DNA of 64,000 nt from Ammoniphilus sp. CFH 90114 (GCF_004123195.1 NZ_SDLI01000002.1:458914-522913), one strand, 5' to 3'; positions 26,123 to 36,010 are shown, numbered from the stretch's first letter. Numbers and translations: made by a program. The notes: generated by a model from the sequence alone, not told the origin.

Positions 26123-26902
26123 ATGGAAGATCGAGATTTTTTACAGTTTATCGCCAATGTTAAGCGGAAGACAGGTATTGACTTGGCACTGTATAAAGAA
26201 GCCCAGATGAAGCGCAGATTAACATCATTACGACAGAAAAGAGGGTATTCGGAGTTTACCTCTTATTTTGAAGCAATGAATCGAGATAAAGAACTTTATT
26301 ATGAATTCTTGGATCGAATGACGATTAACGTATCCGAGTTTTTTCGCAATTCGGGACGCTGGGATGTACTTAATAAGAAGATTCTTCCTCGCTTGCTTAA
26401 GGAGAAACCTAGATTGAAGTGTTGGAGTGCCGCTTGCTCGACAGGTGAAGAGCCCTATACTTTATCTTTGATTTTATCCCAATATATGCCGCTTAGAGAT
26501 ATTAACATTTTAGCTACTGACATTGATGACGGGGCTATTGCTAGAGCGAAGGTTGGTGTCTATAGCGATCGTTCTCTACAGGAGTGTCCGAAGGACTTGC
26601 TTAAGAGGCATTTTATGCAGGAAGGTAACCATTATCAAATTAGTGATGATATTAAGAATACGATTAAGTTTAAGAAGCATAATCTGCTCGCAGAACCTTT
26701 TGATTCCGGGTATGACTTAATTATATGCCGTAATGTGATGATTTATTTTACAGAGGAAGCCAAGCACCATCTCTATCAGGAGTTTAGTGACGCGTTACGT
26801 CCTGGCGGTGTTTTGTTTGTCGGGAGCACAGAGCAGATTTTCCAGCCGCAGCAGTATAGGTTTGAGACGGAGGATACTTTCTTTTATCGTAAAGTTTTAT
26901 AA
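26123..26902 (+). CDS. cheR: Chemotaxis protein methyltransferase CheR
   Basis: Methylates glutamates of chemoreceptors using S-adenosylmethionine. The 259-residue protein has the N-terminal helical CheR domain (about 1-75, with [10 protein letters not shown]) and the SAM-binding domain ([33 protein letters not shown]). B. subtilis CheR has 256 residues. Start is ATG 26123; a TTG directly before it is less likely. cheR lies in the same hepT-ndk-cheR-aroC order as B. subtilis. Confidence 0.95.
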   Translation: MEDRDFLQFIANVKRKTGIDLALYKEAQMKRRLTSLRQKRGYSEFTSYFEAMNRDKELYYEFLDRMTINVSEFFRNSGRWDVLNKKILPRLLKEKPRLKCWSAACSTGEEPYTLSLILSQYMPLRDINILATDIDDGAIARAKVGVYSDRSLQECPKDLLKRHFMQEGNHYQISDDIKNTIKFKKHNLLAEPFDSGYDLIICRNVMIYFTEEAKHHLYQEFSDALRPGGVLFVGSTEQIFQPQQYRFETEDTFFYRKVL

Positions 26903-26917
26903 AAGGGGTTTGGAATT

Positions 26918-27229
26918 ATGTTTAATCTGTTGTTCGCATTATTAGGTACATATATCTTCTATAAACGGGGACTAGCCTTTTTACTAGAGTCTAGAATTAT
27001 GGGTAATAACAAGGCGGAGAGTTTTAGCTACTACATGTTTATGTTGGCTGGAGTGATATTAGGAGAGTTTATCGGTCTATCGGCTGCTCTCTATTACTTG
27101 CCAGATTCTATGTTAGCCCAAGTTCTCATCGGTACGGCTTGTGCCATACTTTGTGGGGAGAGCTTCTATCATTATAATAAGAGAGTGGTTCGGAAGATCC
27201 CAACCGTCCAGGAAAGAAAAAATTATTAG
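26918..27229 (+). CDS. Small membrane protein of unknown function
   Basis: A 103-residue protein with three hydrophobic segments (about residues 2-20, 37-60, 66-84) and a basic C-terminal tail. AAAAGGGG lies before the ATG; 15 bases after cheR. I do not recognise a family. Not present between cheR and aroC of B. subtilis. Confidence 0.65.
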   Translation: MFNLLFALLGTYIFYKRGLAFLLESRIMGNNKAESFSYYMFMLAGVILGEFIGLSAALYYLPDSMLAQVLIGTACAILCGESFYHYNKRVVRKIPTVQERKNY

Positions 27230-27308
27230 TTTATCTATCCTGCATGTATATATTTCCATTCCTTGCTTCAGAATAGGGAGAGTACTTTACTAGTAGGAGG
27301 CAAGAAGA

Positions 27309-27461
27309 ATGAATAAGATTAAGGTGATCGATGCCTATTATCGCGGGCTACTCACGATGGAAGAGTGTGCGCAGATTCTAGGCTTTGATCTTAGGCAACT
27401 TACGGATATGATAGAGAGTTGTATGCTGGATTACCCTACAATTCCTGTGGAACGGGCCTAA
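27309..27461 (+). CDS. Small protein, 50 residues, unknown
   Basis: ATG 27309 with GGAGG 9 bases upstream; reads MNKIKVIDAYYRGLLT and ends TIPVERA. The middle TMEECAQILGFDLRQLTDMIE has a helix-turn-helix-like hydrophobic spacing, so a small DNA-binding or adaptor protein is possible. It has its own terminator. TTGCTT (about 27264) with TTTACT 17 bases on may be its promoter. Too short for confident family assignment. Confidence 0.65.
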   Translation: MNKIKVIDAYYRGLLTMEECAQILGFDLRQLTDMIESCMLDYPTIPVERA

Positions 27462-27495
27462 GTGTCTTAGTAGGGATGTTTTGTAATGGTATGAG

Positions 27496-27544
27496 AAAAA
27501 CTTGAGTGACGCTTCAATAGAGGCGCGTCAGCCAAGTTTTTTTG
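27496..27544 (+). terminator. Terminator after the 50-residue gene
   Basis: AAAACTTG with TGACGC pairs with GCGTCA and CAAGTTTT across small internal loops, followed by TTTG. Confidence 0.75.
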
Positions 27545-27593
27545 TATATACCCGGGTCTGCTGCTAGGCTGACGAGAGGTCCTGTGCAGGGGA

Positions 27594-27778
27594 GTAACCG
27601 GAGTTTTTTCCGTTATTGCGAGATTCGGATGAAAAAGGTCGGAAATAAGCGGAGTAAGTTCCGTTATTAGCGCCAAACGTTTGATTTTGCTCGGAGTTTG
27701 GGTGGATAAGCGAAAGTTCTTCCGTTATATTTGCTCAAAAATCCTATTATTGAAAAATAGGCGGAATTTCTCCGTTTA
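27594..27778 (+). repeat. Composite intergenic repeat, copy A (four dyad arms)
   Basis: Four imperfect inverted-repeat arms at 27595-27617, 27644-27668, 27706-27728 and 27756-27778. Each has the form AATA(A/G)CGGA..TTTTTCCGTTATT, with the T-rich centre always on this strand. The CGGA (or CGAA) cores start at 27599, 27650, 27711 and 27762: spacings 51, 61, 51. Linkers share short words with copy B (GAAAAAGG, CAAAAA). It fills most of the 485-base gap before aroC. No ORF is supported. Confidence 0.85.
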
Positions 27779-27881
27779 AGCTCCTACCCTCGGCTATAAC
27801 TCTCCTACGAACGGTCCCCTAAAGTCCCCAAAATAGATATCATTATTCAAATTTTCTTGTTTTACTACCATTTTTGGCAAG

Positions 27882-27897
27882 GCTATTATATAATAGC
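27882..27897 (+). promoter_or_regulatory. 16-base perfect palindrome over the aroC -10 region
   Basis: GCTATTATATAATAGC, a perfect dyad containing TATAAT, 50 bases before the aroC start. It probably is the -10 of the aro promoter and could be an operator; no strong -35 is evident. Confidence 0.45.
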
Positions 27898-27946
27898 ACA
27901 TAAAACAATATGACACTTAAAAGTGCTAAAGGGTGGAGGGGTTCAG

Positions 27947-29110
27947 ATGAGATATTTAACAGCAGGAGAATCGCACGGTCCTCAGCTGACAGCTATTATT
28001 GAAGGGATACCAAGTAACGTTCCTATATCTGCTGAGAAAATTAACGAAGAATTGCAGCGTCGCCAGAAAGGACATGGTCGAGGTCGCAGAATGCAAATTG
28101 AGAAGGATCAGGTTCGCATTGTGGCGGGCGTACGTCACGGACTAACCACAGGTGCACCAATCTGTTTAGTTGTTGAGAATAAGGATTGGACTCACTGGGA
28201 GCACATCATGGGGCCGGATCCAATTGAAGGGGATGAGGAAGTCAAGAGACAGGTGACTCGCCCTAGACCAGGACATGCCGATCTGAATGGTGCATTAAAA
28301 TATAACCAAAAAGATATGCGTAACATCTTAGAACGTTCTAGTGCGAGAGAAACAGCGGTTAGAGTGGCTGTAGGTTCTGTAGCTAGACAATTATTAGAAC
28401 AGTTCGACATTAAAGTTGGCGGACATGTGAAGCGAATTGGTTCAGTTGAAGCAAGTGATGTGGAAGTGTCCCTTGAGGAGTTAATCCGAATTACAGAGGA
28501 ATCACCTGTCCGTTGCTTAGATCCAGAAGCTGGACAAAAGATGATGGATCTTATTGATAAAGCAAAGCAAGATGGGGACTCCTTAGGTGGTATCGTTGAA
28601 GTCATTGTAGAAGGTGTGCCAATTGGACTAGGAAGCCATGTTCAGTGGGATCGGAAATTAGATGGAAGATTGGCTCAGGCCATTATGAGTATTCAAGCTT
28701 TTAAGGGAGTAGAGATTGGAGTTGGTTTTGAAGCCGCCTCTCGTCCTGGATCTCAGGTGCATGATGAAATTATTTGGACAGAGGAGCAAGGGTTTACTCG
28801 TAGCACCAACCGTGCGGGTGGTCTAGAAGGCGGAATGACGACGGGAATGCCGGTTGTTGTTCGTGGGGTGATGAAGCCTATCCCTACGTTGTACAAACCT
28901 CTTATGAGCGTCGATATGGAGACGAAGGAGCCATTCGCTGCGACAATTGAACGATCTGACAATTGTGCTGTACCAGCCGCTTCTGTTGTTGCTGAAGCGG
29001 TGGTCTCTATTGAAATTGCGAAAGCGATGTGTGAAACATTCCACAGCGATAACCTTCAGCAAATGAAGGCTAGTGTGGAACAATTCAAACAGTACTTGGA
29101 GACGATCTAA
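27947..29110 (+). CDS. aroC: Chorismate synthase
   Basis: Last step of the shikimate pathway, converting EPSP to chorismate with reduced FMN. The 387-residue protein has [14 protein letters not shown] near the N-terminus, RPGHADLNG and ERSSARETA. The frame is open from 27923, but ATG 27947 behind GGAGGGG is the family start. First gene of the aromatic supraoperon; called aroF in B. subtilis. Confidence 0.97.
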   Translation: MRYLTAGESHGPQLTAIIEGIPSNVPISAEKINEELQRRQKGHGRGRRMQIEKDQVRIVAGVRHGLTTGAPICLVVENKDWTHWEHIMGPDPIEGDEEVKRQVTRPRPGHADLNGALKYNQKDMRNILERSSARETAVRVAVGSVARQLLEQFDIKVGGHVKRIGSVEASDVEVSLEELIRITEESPVRCLDPEAGQKMMDLIDKAKQDGDSLGGIVEVIVEGVPIGLGSHVQWDRKLDGRLAQAIMSIQAFKGVEIGVGFEAASRPGSQVHDEIIWTEEQGFTRSTNRAGGLEGGMTTGMPVVVRGVMKPIPTLYKPLMSVDMETKEPFAATIERSDNCAVPAASVVAEAVVSIEIAKAMCETFHSDNLQQMKASVEQFKQYLETI

Positions 29111-29112
29111 CA

Positions 29113-30216
29113 ATGAAAAGATTAACCGTGGATTTAGGGGAAAGGAGCTACCCCATTGTCATCGGAAAAGATATCCTGGGACAGCTTCCTCAAGAACTAG
29201 CGGATCGGGGCATTACTTCGAAAAATCGATTATTAATTGTAACCGATCATCAAGTAGCTCCCCTGTATTTAGAACGGGTTCAGTCCATACTGACGTTGGC
29301 TGGCTATGAGCATGCCTTCCATGTGATCTCAGCTGGAGAACAGGCGAAAACTTTAAGCGTCTTGGAAGAGGTAACGGGAAGTGCGCTTAAAGCTGGATTA
29401 GATCGAAAGTCTGTGTTCATTGCTCTAGGTGGTGGGGTTGTAGGTGATTTAACGGGTTTTTGTGCTGCGACCTATATGCGAGGGGTACCGTTCGTTCAAA
29501 TCCCGACTACGCTATTGGCTCATGATAGCAGTGTCGGAGGTAAGGTGGCTGTCAATCACCCAATGGGTAAGAATATCATTGGTGCATTCCATCAGCCAAG
29601 TCTCGTTCTTTATGATACAGAAACGTTGAAGACATTACCTCCAAGGGAAATCTACGCTGGCTTTGCTGAAGTCATTAAGCATGGATTAATTTGGAGTGAA
29701 TCTTTTACTGATTGGCTAGAACAACATGCAGAAAATCTTCTGGCTCTTCAATCTCCATATATTGATGAAGCGATCTATCAGGGCTGTCTGATTAAGTCTC
29801 AAGTCGTCTCCGAAGACGAAACGGAACAAGGAAAAAGAGCGATATTAAATTTAGGACATACATTTGGGCATGCTATGGAGTCTTTATCTCATTATGGCGG
29901 CTTAATTCATGGTGAAGCGGTAGCCATCGGTATGGTTGCCGCCGCCGTGCTTGCAGAACGAATCGGCATTTGTGATCCGAACCAAAATGTGTCCTCTCGT
30001 ACTATCGAGCTGCTTAAGAAGTTCCAACTTCCTGTGCAGATCCCTGCCCAATTTCAACCGGATGCCTTGTTAGAAGCCATGCGCCTTGATAAAAAGGGGA
30101 GTGGTGGAAAGCTTGTATTTGTGCTTCCTAAGAGCATTGGAGCAGTAGAGATTGTTCGTGACGTACCGGAGGATGAAGTGATTCAAGTTTTAAAACTAGT
30201 AAAAGAGGTGGAATGA
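29113..30216 (+). CDS. aroB: 3-dehydroquinate synthase
   Basis: Second step of the shikimate pathway. The 367-residue protein has the NAD-binding GGGVVGDLTGFCAATYMRG, the lysine-rich active site region HDSSVGGKVAVNH, and the metal His motifs NLGHTFGHAME. It starts 2 bases after the aroC stop with only a weak ribosome site, suggesting translational coupling. Confidence 0.97.
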   Translation: MKRLTVDLGERSYPIVIGKDILGQLPQELADRGITSKNRLLIVTDHQVAPLYLERVQSILTLAGYEHAFHVISAGEQAKTLSVLEEVTGSALKAGLDRKSVFIALGGGVVGDLTGFCAATYMRGVPFVQIPTTLLAHDSSVGGKVAVNHPMGKNIIGAFHQPSLVLYDTETLKTLPPREIYAGFAEVIKHGLIWSESFTDWLEQHAENLLALQSPYIDEAIYQGCLIKSQVVSEDETEQGKRAILNLGHTFGHAMESLSHYGGLIHGEAVAIGMVAAAVLAERIGICDPNQNVSSRTIELLKKFQLPVQIPAQFQPDALLEAMRLDKKGSGGKLVFVLPKSIGAVEIVRDVPEDEVIQVLKLVKEVE

Positions 30217-30217
30217 T

Positions 30218-30601
30218 ATGGGGGTTAGGGGAATACGTGGAGCCACTACTATTAAAGAAGATACGTCGATAGAGATACTAGAAGCAACACAGGAGCTCAT
30301 GGAGGAACTGATTAATCAGAACGTCTTTTTGCCTGAGCATGTTGCGGCTGTATTTATTACTGTAACGACGGATATTGCAGCTGACTTCCCTGCAAAGGCG
30401 ATACGTAAGATACCAGGATGGGAATTAGTCCCTCTCATGTGTTCTACGGAAATTCCTGTTCCTGAGAGTTTACCGAAGTGTATCCGGATTATGATGCTTG
30501 TTAACACGGATTTGAATCCGGATGAGGTGAAGCACGTATTTTTAAGGGATGCAGTAAAGTTACGCCCGGACTTGGCCCAGAAAAATGCGTTGACATCTTA
30601 G
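30218..30601 (+). CDS. aroH: Chorismate mutase, AroH type
   Basis: Rearranges chorismate to prephenate for Tyr and Phe. The 127-residue trimeric-type enzyme has VRGIRGATT with the active-site Arg near residue 7, MCSTEIPVP (Cys and Glu), and a C-terminal LRPDL. GAGGTGG precedes ATG. It is followed by the trp attenuator, the same position as in B. subtilis. Confidence 0.96.
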   Translation: MGVRGIRGATTIKEDTSIEILEATQELMEELINQNVFLPEHVAAVFITVTTDIAADFPAKAIRKIPGWELVPLMCSTEIPVPESLPKCIRIMMLVNTDLNPDEVKHVFLRDAVKLRPDLAQKNALTS

Positions 30602-30632
30602 TAGAGGATGTAATAAACTTAGACGTAAGTTT

Positions 30633-30700
30633 TAGTTGAGAGTCTAGTTGAGTGTGAGAAGAGAGTCAGAGTTGAGGAAGCAGAGCAGAGAGTGACATAG
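30633..30700 (+). promoter_or_regulatory. TRAP-binding site in the trpE leader
   Basis: A run of GAG/TAG triplets starting at 30633, 30638, 30645, 30650, 30656, 30661, 30669, 30674, 30683, 30688 and 30698. Most are 5-6 bases apart, the spacing TRAP prefers. Eleven triplets match the eleven-subunit ring. With TRAP bound, the downstream terminator would form. Confidence 0.85.
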
Positions 30701-30743
30701 GGAAGGGTTAATAAGGCCTTCGTCTATTTATCTATGTACATTC

Positions 30744-30775
30744 AGCCCAGGGTTTCCCTGGGCTTATTTTATTTT
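30744..30775 (+). terminator. Attenuator terminator of the trp operon
   Basis: AGCCCAGGG (30744-30752) pairs perfectly with CCCTGGGCT (30756-30764), followed by TATTTTATTTTT. ACATAG (30695-30700) and CTATGT (30731-30737 region) may form part of the competing antiterminator that overlaps the last TRAP triplet. Confidence 0.88.
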
Positions 30776-30866
30776 TAATAGGATCATTAAGGCCACGTGC
30801 TTTATTGATGCTCTCCTCATCTCCGCTTCTTTCTTTTTTCAAATAAAAAGGAGAGGTGGAACCACC

Positions 30867-32402
30867 ATGTATTATCCCCCAATAGAAAAGGCGCTAGAAC
30901 TAGCTGCCGAATATCAATTGATACCTATTCGTATGACATTTATGGCTGATCAAGAAACGCCGATCAGTATCTTTCAAAGACTAAGATGCAATGGTTCGTT
31001 TCTCTTAGAGAGTGTAGAGGGTGGAACCCGCTGGGCCAGATACTCCTTTATCGGATTGAATCCGTTACTCAGACTAGAAGCGAAAAATGGGGAAGTAAGA
31101 GTACAATATCGTGATCGTCCCCCTCTTTATACGGCAGAGCACCCGATTGAACGATTGCGACAAGAATTACAGAATCTTCGCAGCCCGGATGAATTGGATT
31201 TCCCTCGCTTTTCTGGCGGAGCAGTAGGATACTTCGGATACGATATCCTCCGTTACTACGAGGATCTTCCTGAAGCGGCATCAGACGACCTCAAGATGGA
31301 TGATGTGAAGTTTATGTTTGCTGATGAAGTTATTGTATTTGACCATCTGAAGCAGGAGATCCAAGTCATTGGTCATATACAGGTCGGTCCCGAAGATAAG
31401 CCTCTGGATATCGAAAGGAAATATAAAGCCTGTTGCGAACGAATAAAAGCATTAGCTCGCAGAACGCGCAGCACGGAGATGACTTCGAGAGATCTTTATG
31501 TTCTTCCCACCCAGTACGATCCGATTGAGGTTCAATCGAATGTAACGCAGGAAGAATTTATTCAAAGAGTCAAGAGAGCGAAAGAATACATTGCTTCAGG
31601 TGATATTTTCCAAGTAGTACTATCTCAGCGGTTTATGATTGAGGATGTTCCAGATCCGTTCCATGTTTACAGGGTGCTGCGTTCTTTGAACCCTTCGCCT
31701 TATATGTATTTCCTCCAATTTAGCGAAGAAGAGATTCTCGTTGGTACGTCCCCAGAACTATTGGTTCGTGTAGAGGAGGGAAAGGTAGAGAATCGTCCGA
31801 TAGCCGGCACGCGCCAGAGAGGAAGAGATTCGAAGGAAGATGAACAGTTAAAAGCGGATCTCCTAGCCGATGAGAAGGAGCGGGCAGAGCACCATATGCT
31901 TGTTGATCTAGGTCGAAATGATATTGGTCGGGTCTCAGCCTATGGAACTGTAAAGGTTGAACAATTGATGGAAATTGAGATGTACTCCCATGTGATGCAT
32001 ATTGTCTCTCACGTAACGGGCAGACTGCAGAAGGAGAAGGATGCTTTCGATGCCTTGGTATCTTGTTTCCCAGCAGGTACGGTTTCCGGTGCACCGAAGC
32101 TTCGAGCGATGGAGATCATTGCGGAATTAGAGAACGAAGCACGCAATGCCTATGCCGGGGCCATCGGATATTTTAGCTTTTCGGGCAATATGGATTCTTG
32201 TATTACCATTCGAACGATCGTCTTTAAGGATGGGAGAGCCTATATTCAAGCAGGAGCAGGGATTGTGGCGGACTCTGTGCCTGTCAAGGAGTTTGAAGAA
32301 ACAGAAAATAAGGCAAAAGCACTTATTCGTGCGATCCAAATGGCAAAACAGATTCAGAGATTAGAGGAGGATGAAGAGTATGTTTCAACAACTGCTCAAT
32401 AA
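30867..32402 (+). CDS. trpE: Anthranilate synthase component I
   Basis: Converts chorismate with glutamine-derived ammonia to anthranilate. The 511-residue protein has the feedback motif LLESVEGG for tryptophan binding and the chorismate-binding domain (IAGTRQRGRD, DLGRNDIGR, FPAGTVSGAPK). AAAGGAGAGGTGG precedes ATG. The amidotransferase subunit (trpG/pabA) is not in this operon, as in B. subtilis, where it sits with folate genes. Confidence 0.97.
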   Translation: MYYPPIEKALELAAEYQLIPIRMTFMADQETPISIFQRLRCNGSFLLESVEGGTRWARYSFIGLNPLLRLEAKNGEVRVQYRDRPPLYTAEHPIERLRQELQNLRSPDELDFPRFSGGAVGYFGYDILRYYEDLPEAASDDLKMDDVKFMFADEVIVFDHLKQEIQVIGHIQVGPEDKPLDIERKYKACCERIKALARRTRSTEMTSRDLYVLPTQYDPIEVQSNVTQEEFIQRVKRAKEYIASGDIFQVVLSQRFMIEDVPDPFHVYRVLRSLNPSPYMYFLQFSEEEILVGTSPELLVRVEEGKVENRPIAGTRQRGRDSKEDEQLKADLLADEKERAEHHMLVDLGRNDIGRVSAYGTVKVEQLMEIEMYSHVMHIVSHVTGRLQKEKDAFDALVSCFPAGTVSGAPKLRAMEIIAELENEARNAYAGAIGYFSFSGNMDSCITIRTIVFKDGRAYIQAGAGIVADSVPVKEFEETENKAKALIRAIQMAKQIQRLEEDEEYVSTTAQ

Positions 32403-33405
32403 GGTAGTCGAAATGAAACATTTGAGTCGAGAAGAGTCGAGAGAGGCCATGGGTCTCATTATGTCAGGTGAAGTTCCCCCTTCCCAGTTGGCAAGCTTTC
32501 TTACGGCGCTAAAAATAAAGGGAGAGACGGTAGAGGAGATTACGGGGTTTGCCTTAACCATGAGAGAGAAAGCATTAAAAGTGGAAGTGCCATCGGATAA
32601 TCTCATTGATACATGCGGAACAGGAGGAGACGGAGGCAAGACCTTTAATATATCAACTGCCTCCGCGTTTGTGGCTGCAGCCGGCGGAGCGAGAGTTGCG
32701 AAGCATGGGAATCGTGCCGTATCCAGCAAGAGTGGAAGTGCAGATGTGCTCGAGAAGTTAGGTGTATCCATTCAGTTGAGTGAAGACGAAGCAAAGCGGT
32801 GTCTAGAGAGAACGAATCTATGCTTTATGTTTGCTCCCTTCTACCACCAAGCGATGAAGCATGCAGTGGCTACTCGTAAAGAAATTGGATTTCGGACTGT
32901 CTTTAACTTGCTTGGTCCCTTAACGAATCCAGCACAGGCGGATCGCCAGCTTATAGGCGTATATGACGGTCGGCTAGCTGAGAAGGTCGCTCATGTTTTG
33001 CGAGAGCTTGGCTTGGTAAGATGTTTAATCGTAGCAGGGGAAGATGGTTTGGATGAGATTAGTGTCTCAGCGGCAACGAAAGTCGTTGAATTGAAGAATG
33101 GGGATATTCATTCCTACCATATACGTCCGGAGGATCTAGGCTTAAGAAGTTATGCGATATCTGAAGTATCGGGAGGAAAAGCAGTAGAGAATGCCTCCAT
33201 TATTCATCGTGTTTTTTCAGGAGAACAGGGTGCTGATCGGGATATTGTATTGGCCAACAGTGCAGCTTCCTTGTATTTATCAGAACAAGCTTCTTCTATA
33301 CAAGAGGGAGTAAAGCTTGCAGCAGAAATAATTGACCAAGGATTAGCACTTGAGAAGCTAAACCAATTAGTTCAGGTGACAAGGGGGTTGTCTCGTGCTT
33401 CATAA
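32380..33405 (+). CDS. trpD: Anthranilate phosphoribosyltransferase
   Basis: Adds phosphoribose to anthranilate. The 341-residue protein has the PRPP motif GTGGDGGKTFNIST and KHGNRAVSSKSGSADVLE. ATG 32380 stands 9 bases behind GGAGG; ATG 32371 would have no spacing. It overlaps the trpE end by 23 bases. Confidence 0.96.
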   Translation: MFQQLLNKVVEMKHLSREESREAMGLIMSGEVPPSQLASFLTALKIKGETVEEITGFALTMREKALKVEVPSDNLIDTCGTGGDGGKTFNISTASAFVAAAGGARVAKHGNRAVSSKSGSADVLEKLGVSIQLSEDEAKRCLERTNLCFMFAPFYHQAMKHAVATRKEIGFRTVFNLLGPLTNPAQADRQLIGVYDGRLAEKVAHVLRELGLVRCLIVAGEDGLDEISVSAATKVVELKNGDIHSYHIRPEDLGLRSYAISEVSGGKAVENASIIHRVFSGEQGADRDIVLANSAASLYLSEQASSIQEGVKLAAEIIDQGLALEKLNQLVQVTRGLSRAS

Positions 33406-34174
33406 AATAGTGGAACAAAAACATAGAGAAATTGAACTTCTAAAACAGCAACTGGACTTAAAGCAGGCAGAGCGATTGGTGATGGATTTATCCCCCACTC
33501 GTCCTTTCATTGACAGGTTGATTCACAGCCATCGGCCTGTAAGTGTCATTGCGGAGGTGAAAAAGGCATCACCTTCTAAGGGATTGATTCGGGAGGATTT
33601 TGATCCCCTCTTCATTGCACAAGCTTATGAAGAAGCTCAAGTCGACGCCATGTCTGTACTGACAGATGTACCATTTTTCCAGGGCAGTAAGGAATACTTA
33701 GAGCAAATTAGTCAGCAGTGTCAGGTTCCCATTATCCGCAAGGATTTTCTCGTTGATCCGTTGCAGGTGTATGAAGCTAGATTAATGGGAGCGGACTGCA
33801 TTCTACTCATCGCAGCTATTCTAACTTCTCAGCAGTTGGCTGAATTATCTACCCTAGCAAAAGATCTTGATTTGGATGTATTAATTGAAGTGCATAATCG
33901 GGAAGAACTCGAACTCGTCTTAACTAGTACGCATCCAGGTATTATTGGCATTAACAATAGAAATCTTAAAACTTTTGAAACTTCCCTGTCTACAACCGAA
34001 GAGTTGTTGAAATATGTGCCTACAGGCTTGCCTGTTGTAAGTGAAAGCGGGATTCATTCTAGTGATGATATCCGCTACCTTGAAGGTTTAGGCGTAAGGG
34101 CTGTTCTAGTAGGAGAGCACTTTATGCGTCAACAGAACATCCGCTTAGCGGTGGAGGAGCTGGTTGGATGTTAA
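33395..34174 (+). CDS. trpC: Indole-3-glycerol phosphate synthase
   Basis: Closes the indole ring from CdRP. The 259-residue TIM barrel has the catalytic Lys/Glu motifs AEVKKASPSKG and IRKDFLVDPLQ, then GINNRNLKTF and SESGI. GTG start behind GGGGG, overlapping trpD by 11 bases. Confidence 0.96.
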   Translation: MLHKIVEQKHREIELLKQQLDLKQAERLVMDLSPTRPFIDRLIHSHRPVSVIAEVKKASPSKGLIREDFDPLFIAQAYEEAQVDAMSVLTDVPFFQGSKEYLEQISQQCQVPIIRKDFLVDPLQVYEARLMGADCILLIAAILTSQQLAELSTLAKDLDLDVLIEVHNREELELVLTSTHPGIIGINNRNLKTFETSLSTTEELLKYVPTGLPVVSESGIHSSDDIRYLEGLGVRAVLVGEHFMRQQNIRLAVEELVGC

Positions 34175-34833
34175 TCACTAGACCTCTCATCAAGTGCTGT
34201 GGATTTCAGGATGTGGAGGATATAGTCAAACTAGAGTCGGTAGATATTGACTTCGTTGGCTTCATACTTGCTCCAAGCAAGAGGAGAGTTCCATTGGAGA
34301 AGCTTCCAACCCTAGTTGAGGCGGTGCCTGCTGGGAAAAAGAAGGTTGGAGTATTTGTGAATCCTAGTTTGACTGAAATAAGAGACGTGATGTCCATAGC
34401 CAAGCTAGACGTCGTTCAGCTACATGGTCAGGAGACTCCATCTCTGTGCAAGGAGATCAAAGGAGAATTCGGTGTGGAAATCATTAAAGTTGTCCATATT
34501 GATTCCACTGAATCGATGCCCCTTCCGCTCGGGGAATACGGCGATTACATTGATTTTCTGCTGCTAGATACTTTTGATAAAAAAATGGCCGGAGGGACGG
34601 GAAAGACCTTCCGTTGGGAGGTCATACCCGCCTATCAGCAATGGTGCGTGGATCATCACGTAAAATTGCTAGTAGCCGGGGGAATTACGCCAGAAAACGT
34701 AGGGCAACTAATCAGCGATTGGCCGCTGGGCGGAGTGGATGTGGCCAGTGGAATAGAAACTGAGGGAAAAAAAGCTCTTGTAAAAATGCTGCAATTGGTA
34801 GAAAGGGTGAAAGAATATGGTGGTCGTGCCTAA
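34168..34833 (+). CDS. trpF: Phosphoribosylanthranilate isomerase
   Basis: Isomerises PRA to CdRP, the step before TrpC. The 221-residue TIM barrel has IKCCGF (family IKICG with the active-site Cys), VQLHGQE, and a C-terminal [10 protein letters not shown] and GVDVASGIE. Overlaps trpC by 7 bases. About 10 residues longer than many homologs. Confidence 0.95.
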   Translation: MLITRPLIKCCGFQDVEDIVKLESVDIDFVGFILAPSKRRVPLEKLPTLVEAVPAGKKKVGVFVNPSLTEIRDVMSIAKLDVVQLHGQETPSLCKEIKGEFGVEIIKVVHIDSTESMPLPLGEYGDYIDFLLLDTFDKKMAGGTGKTFRWEVIPAYQQWCVDHHVKLLVAGGITPENVGQLISDWPLGGVDVASGIETEGKKALVKMLQLVERVKEYGGRA

Positions 34834-36010
34834 CGAGTTGGGTCGTTTTGGCGAGTTTGGTGGGAAGTACGTACCCGAAACGCTAATGAACGCGCTAGAA
34901 GAATTAGAGAATGCCTATGAGGAAGCAAAGAAGGATCCTGGTTTTCAAGAGGAATTAAATAAGCATTATACCTACTATGCGGGCAGAGCGACCCCGCTCT
35001 ACTATGCAGACAGGTTGACGGAATACTTAGGCGGGGCAAAAATCTATCTGAAAAGAGAGGATTTAAACCACACGGGTGCTCACAAGCTCAATAATGCGCT
35101 TGCACAAGGACTGTTGGCCAAACGGATGGGAAAAAAGAAAATCGTAGCTGAAACGGGAGCCGGACAACATGGTGTAGCCTCGGCGACGGTAGCCGCTAAG
35201 CTCGGTTTACAGTGCAAGGTATTCATGGGAGAAGAAGATATTCGCAGACAACAGCTGAATGTCTTCCGGATGCAATTGCTAGGAGCCGAAGTGATTCCGG
35301 TCAGTTCGGGCACCAGGACGTTAAAAGATGCCACTAATGAAGCGATTCGCTATTGGGTTGCGAATGTGGAGGACACGTTTTACTTATTAGGTTCCGTCGT
35401 TGGGCCGCATCCTTATCCGATGATGGTTCGAGATTTTCAAAGAATTATAGGAGATGAAACAAAAGAACAAATTCTTGAACTCGAAGGCCGTCTGCCAGAT
35501 ACTGTCGTGGCTTGTGTCGGAGGTGGAAGCAATGCAATGGGGATATTCTATCCCTTTGTTCAAGATCAGAACGTAAGATTAATCGGGGTAGAAGCAGCGG
35601 GTTACGGAGTGGAGACAGATAAACATGCCGCCACCTTTGCGAAGGGGACAAAGGGAGTAATCCATGGATCCCTCACTTATCTCCTTCAAGATGAATGGGG
35701 ACAAATTCTAGAGCCTCACTCCATTTCGGCAGGATTGGATTATCCAGGAGTAGGACCAGAGCATGCTTATCTAAAAGAAATGGGTCGTGCCACCTACCAT
35801 CCTATCACAGATAAGGAAGCGCTAGAGGCCCTTCAAGTCCTTTGTAAGACAGAAGGCATTATTCCCGCACTAGAGAGCTCTCATGCCATCGCAGAAGCGA
35901 TGAAGCTAGCCCCTGGCCTTTCACCAGACCATCTATTGGTTGTTTGTTTATCAGGTCGTGGGGATAAGGACGTAGAAGCGATACAGCATCATCTTAAGGG
36001 GGAAGCATAA
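34817..36010 (+). CDS. trpB: Tryptophan synthase beta chain
   Basis: PLP enzyme condensing indole and serine. The 397-residue protein has [10 protein letters not shown] at the start, the PLP-Lys motif [11 protein letters not shown] and the phosphate-binding [10 protein letters not shown]. Overlaps the trpF end by 17 bases, and its stop shares a base with the trpA start. Confidence 0.98.
   Translation: MVVVPNELGRFGEFGGKYVPETLMNALEELENAYEEAKKDPGFQEELNKHYTYYAGRATPLYYADRLTEYLGGAKIYLKREDLNHTGAHKLNNALAQGLLAKRMGKKKIVAETGAGQHGVASATVAAKLGLQCKVFMGEEDIRRQQLNVFRMQLLGAEVIPVSSGTRTLKDATNEAIRYWVANVEDTFYLLGSVVGPHPYPMMVRDFQRIIGDETKEQILELEGRLPDTVVACVGGGSNAMGIFYPFVQDQNVRLIGVEAAGYGVETDKHAATFAKGTKGVIHGSLTYLLQDEWGQILEPHSISAGLDYPGVGPEHAYLKEMGRATYHPITDKEALEALQVLCKTEGIIPALESSHAIAEAMKLAPGLSPDHLLVVCLSGRGDKDVEAIQHHLKGEA

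Noticed and set aside
27594-27778. Repeat copy A as a CRISPR array
   Set aside because: Arms are diverged, spacing alternates 51/61, linkers are related between copies A and B, and no cas genes are near.
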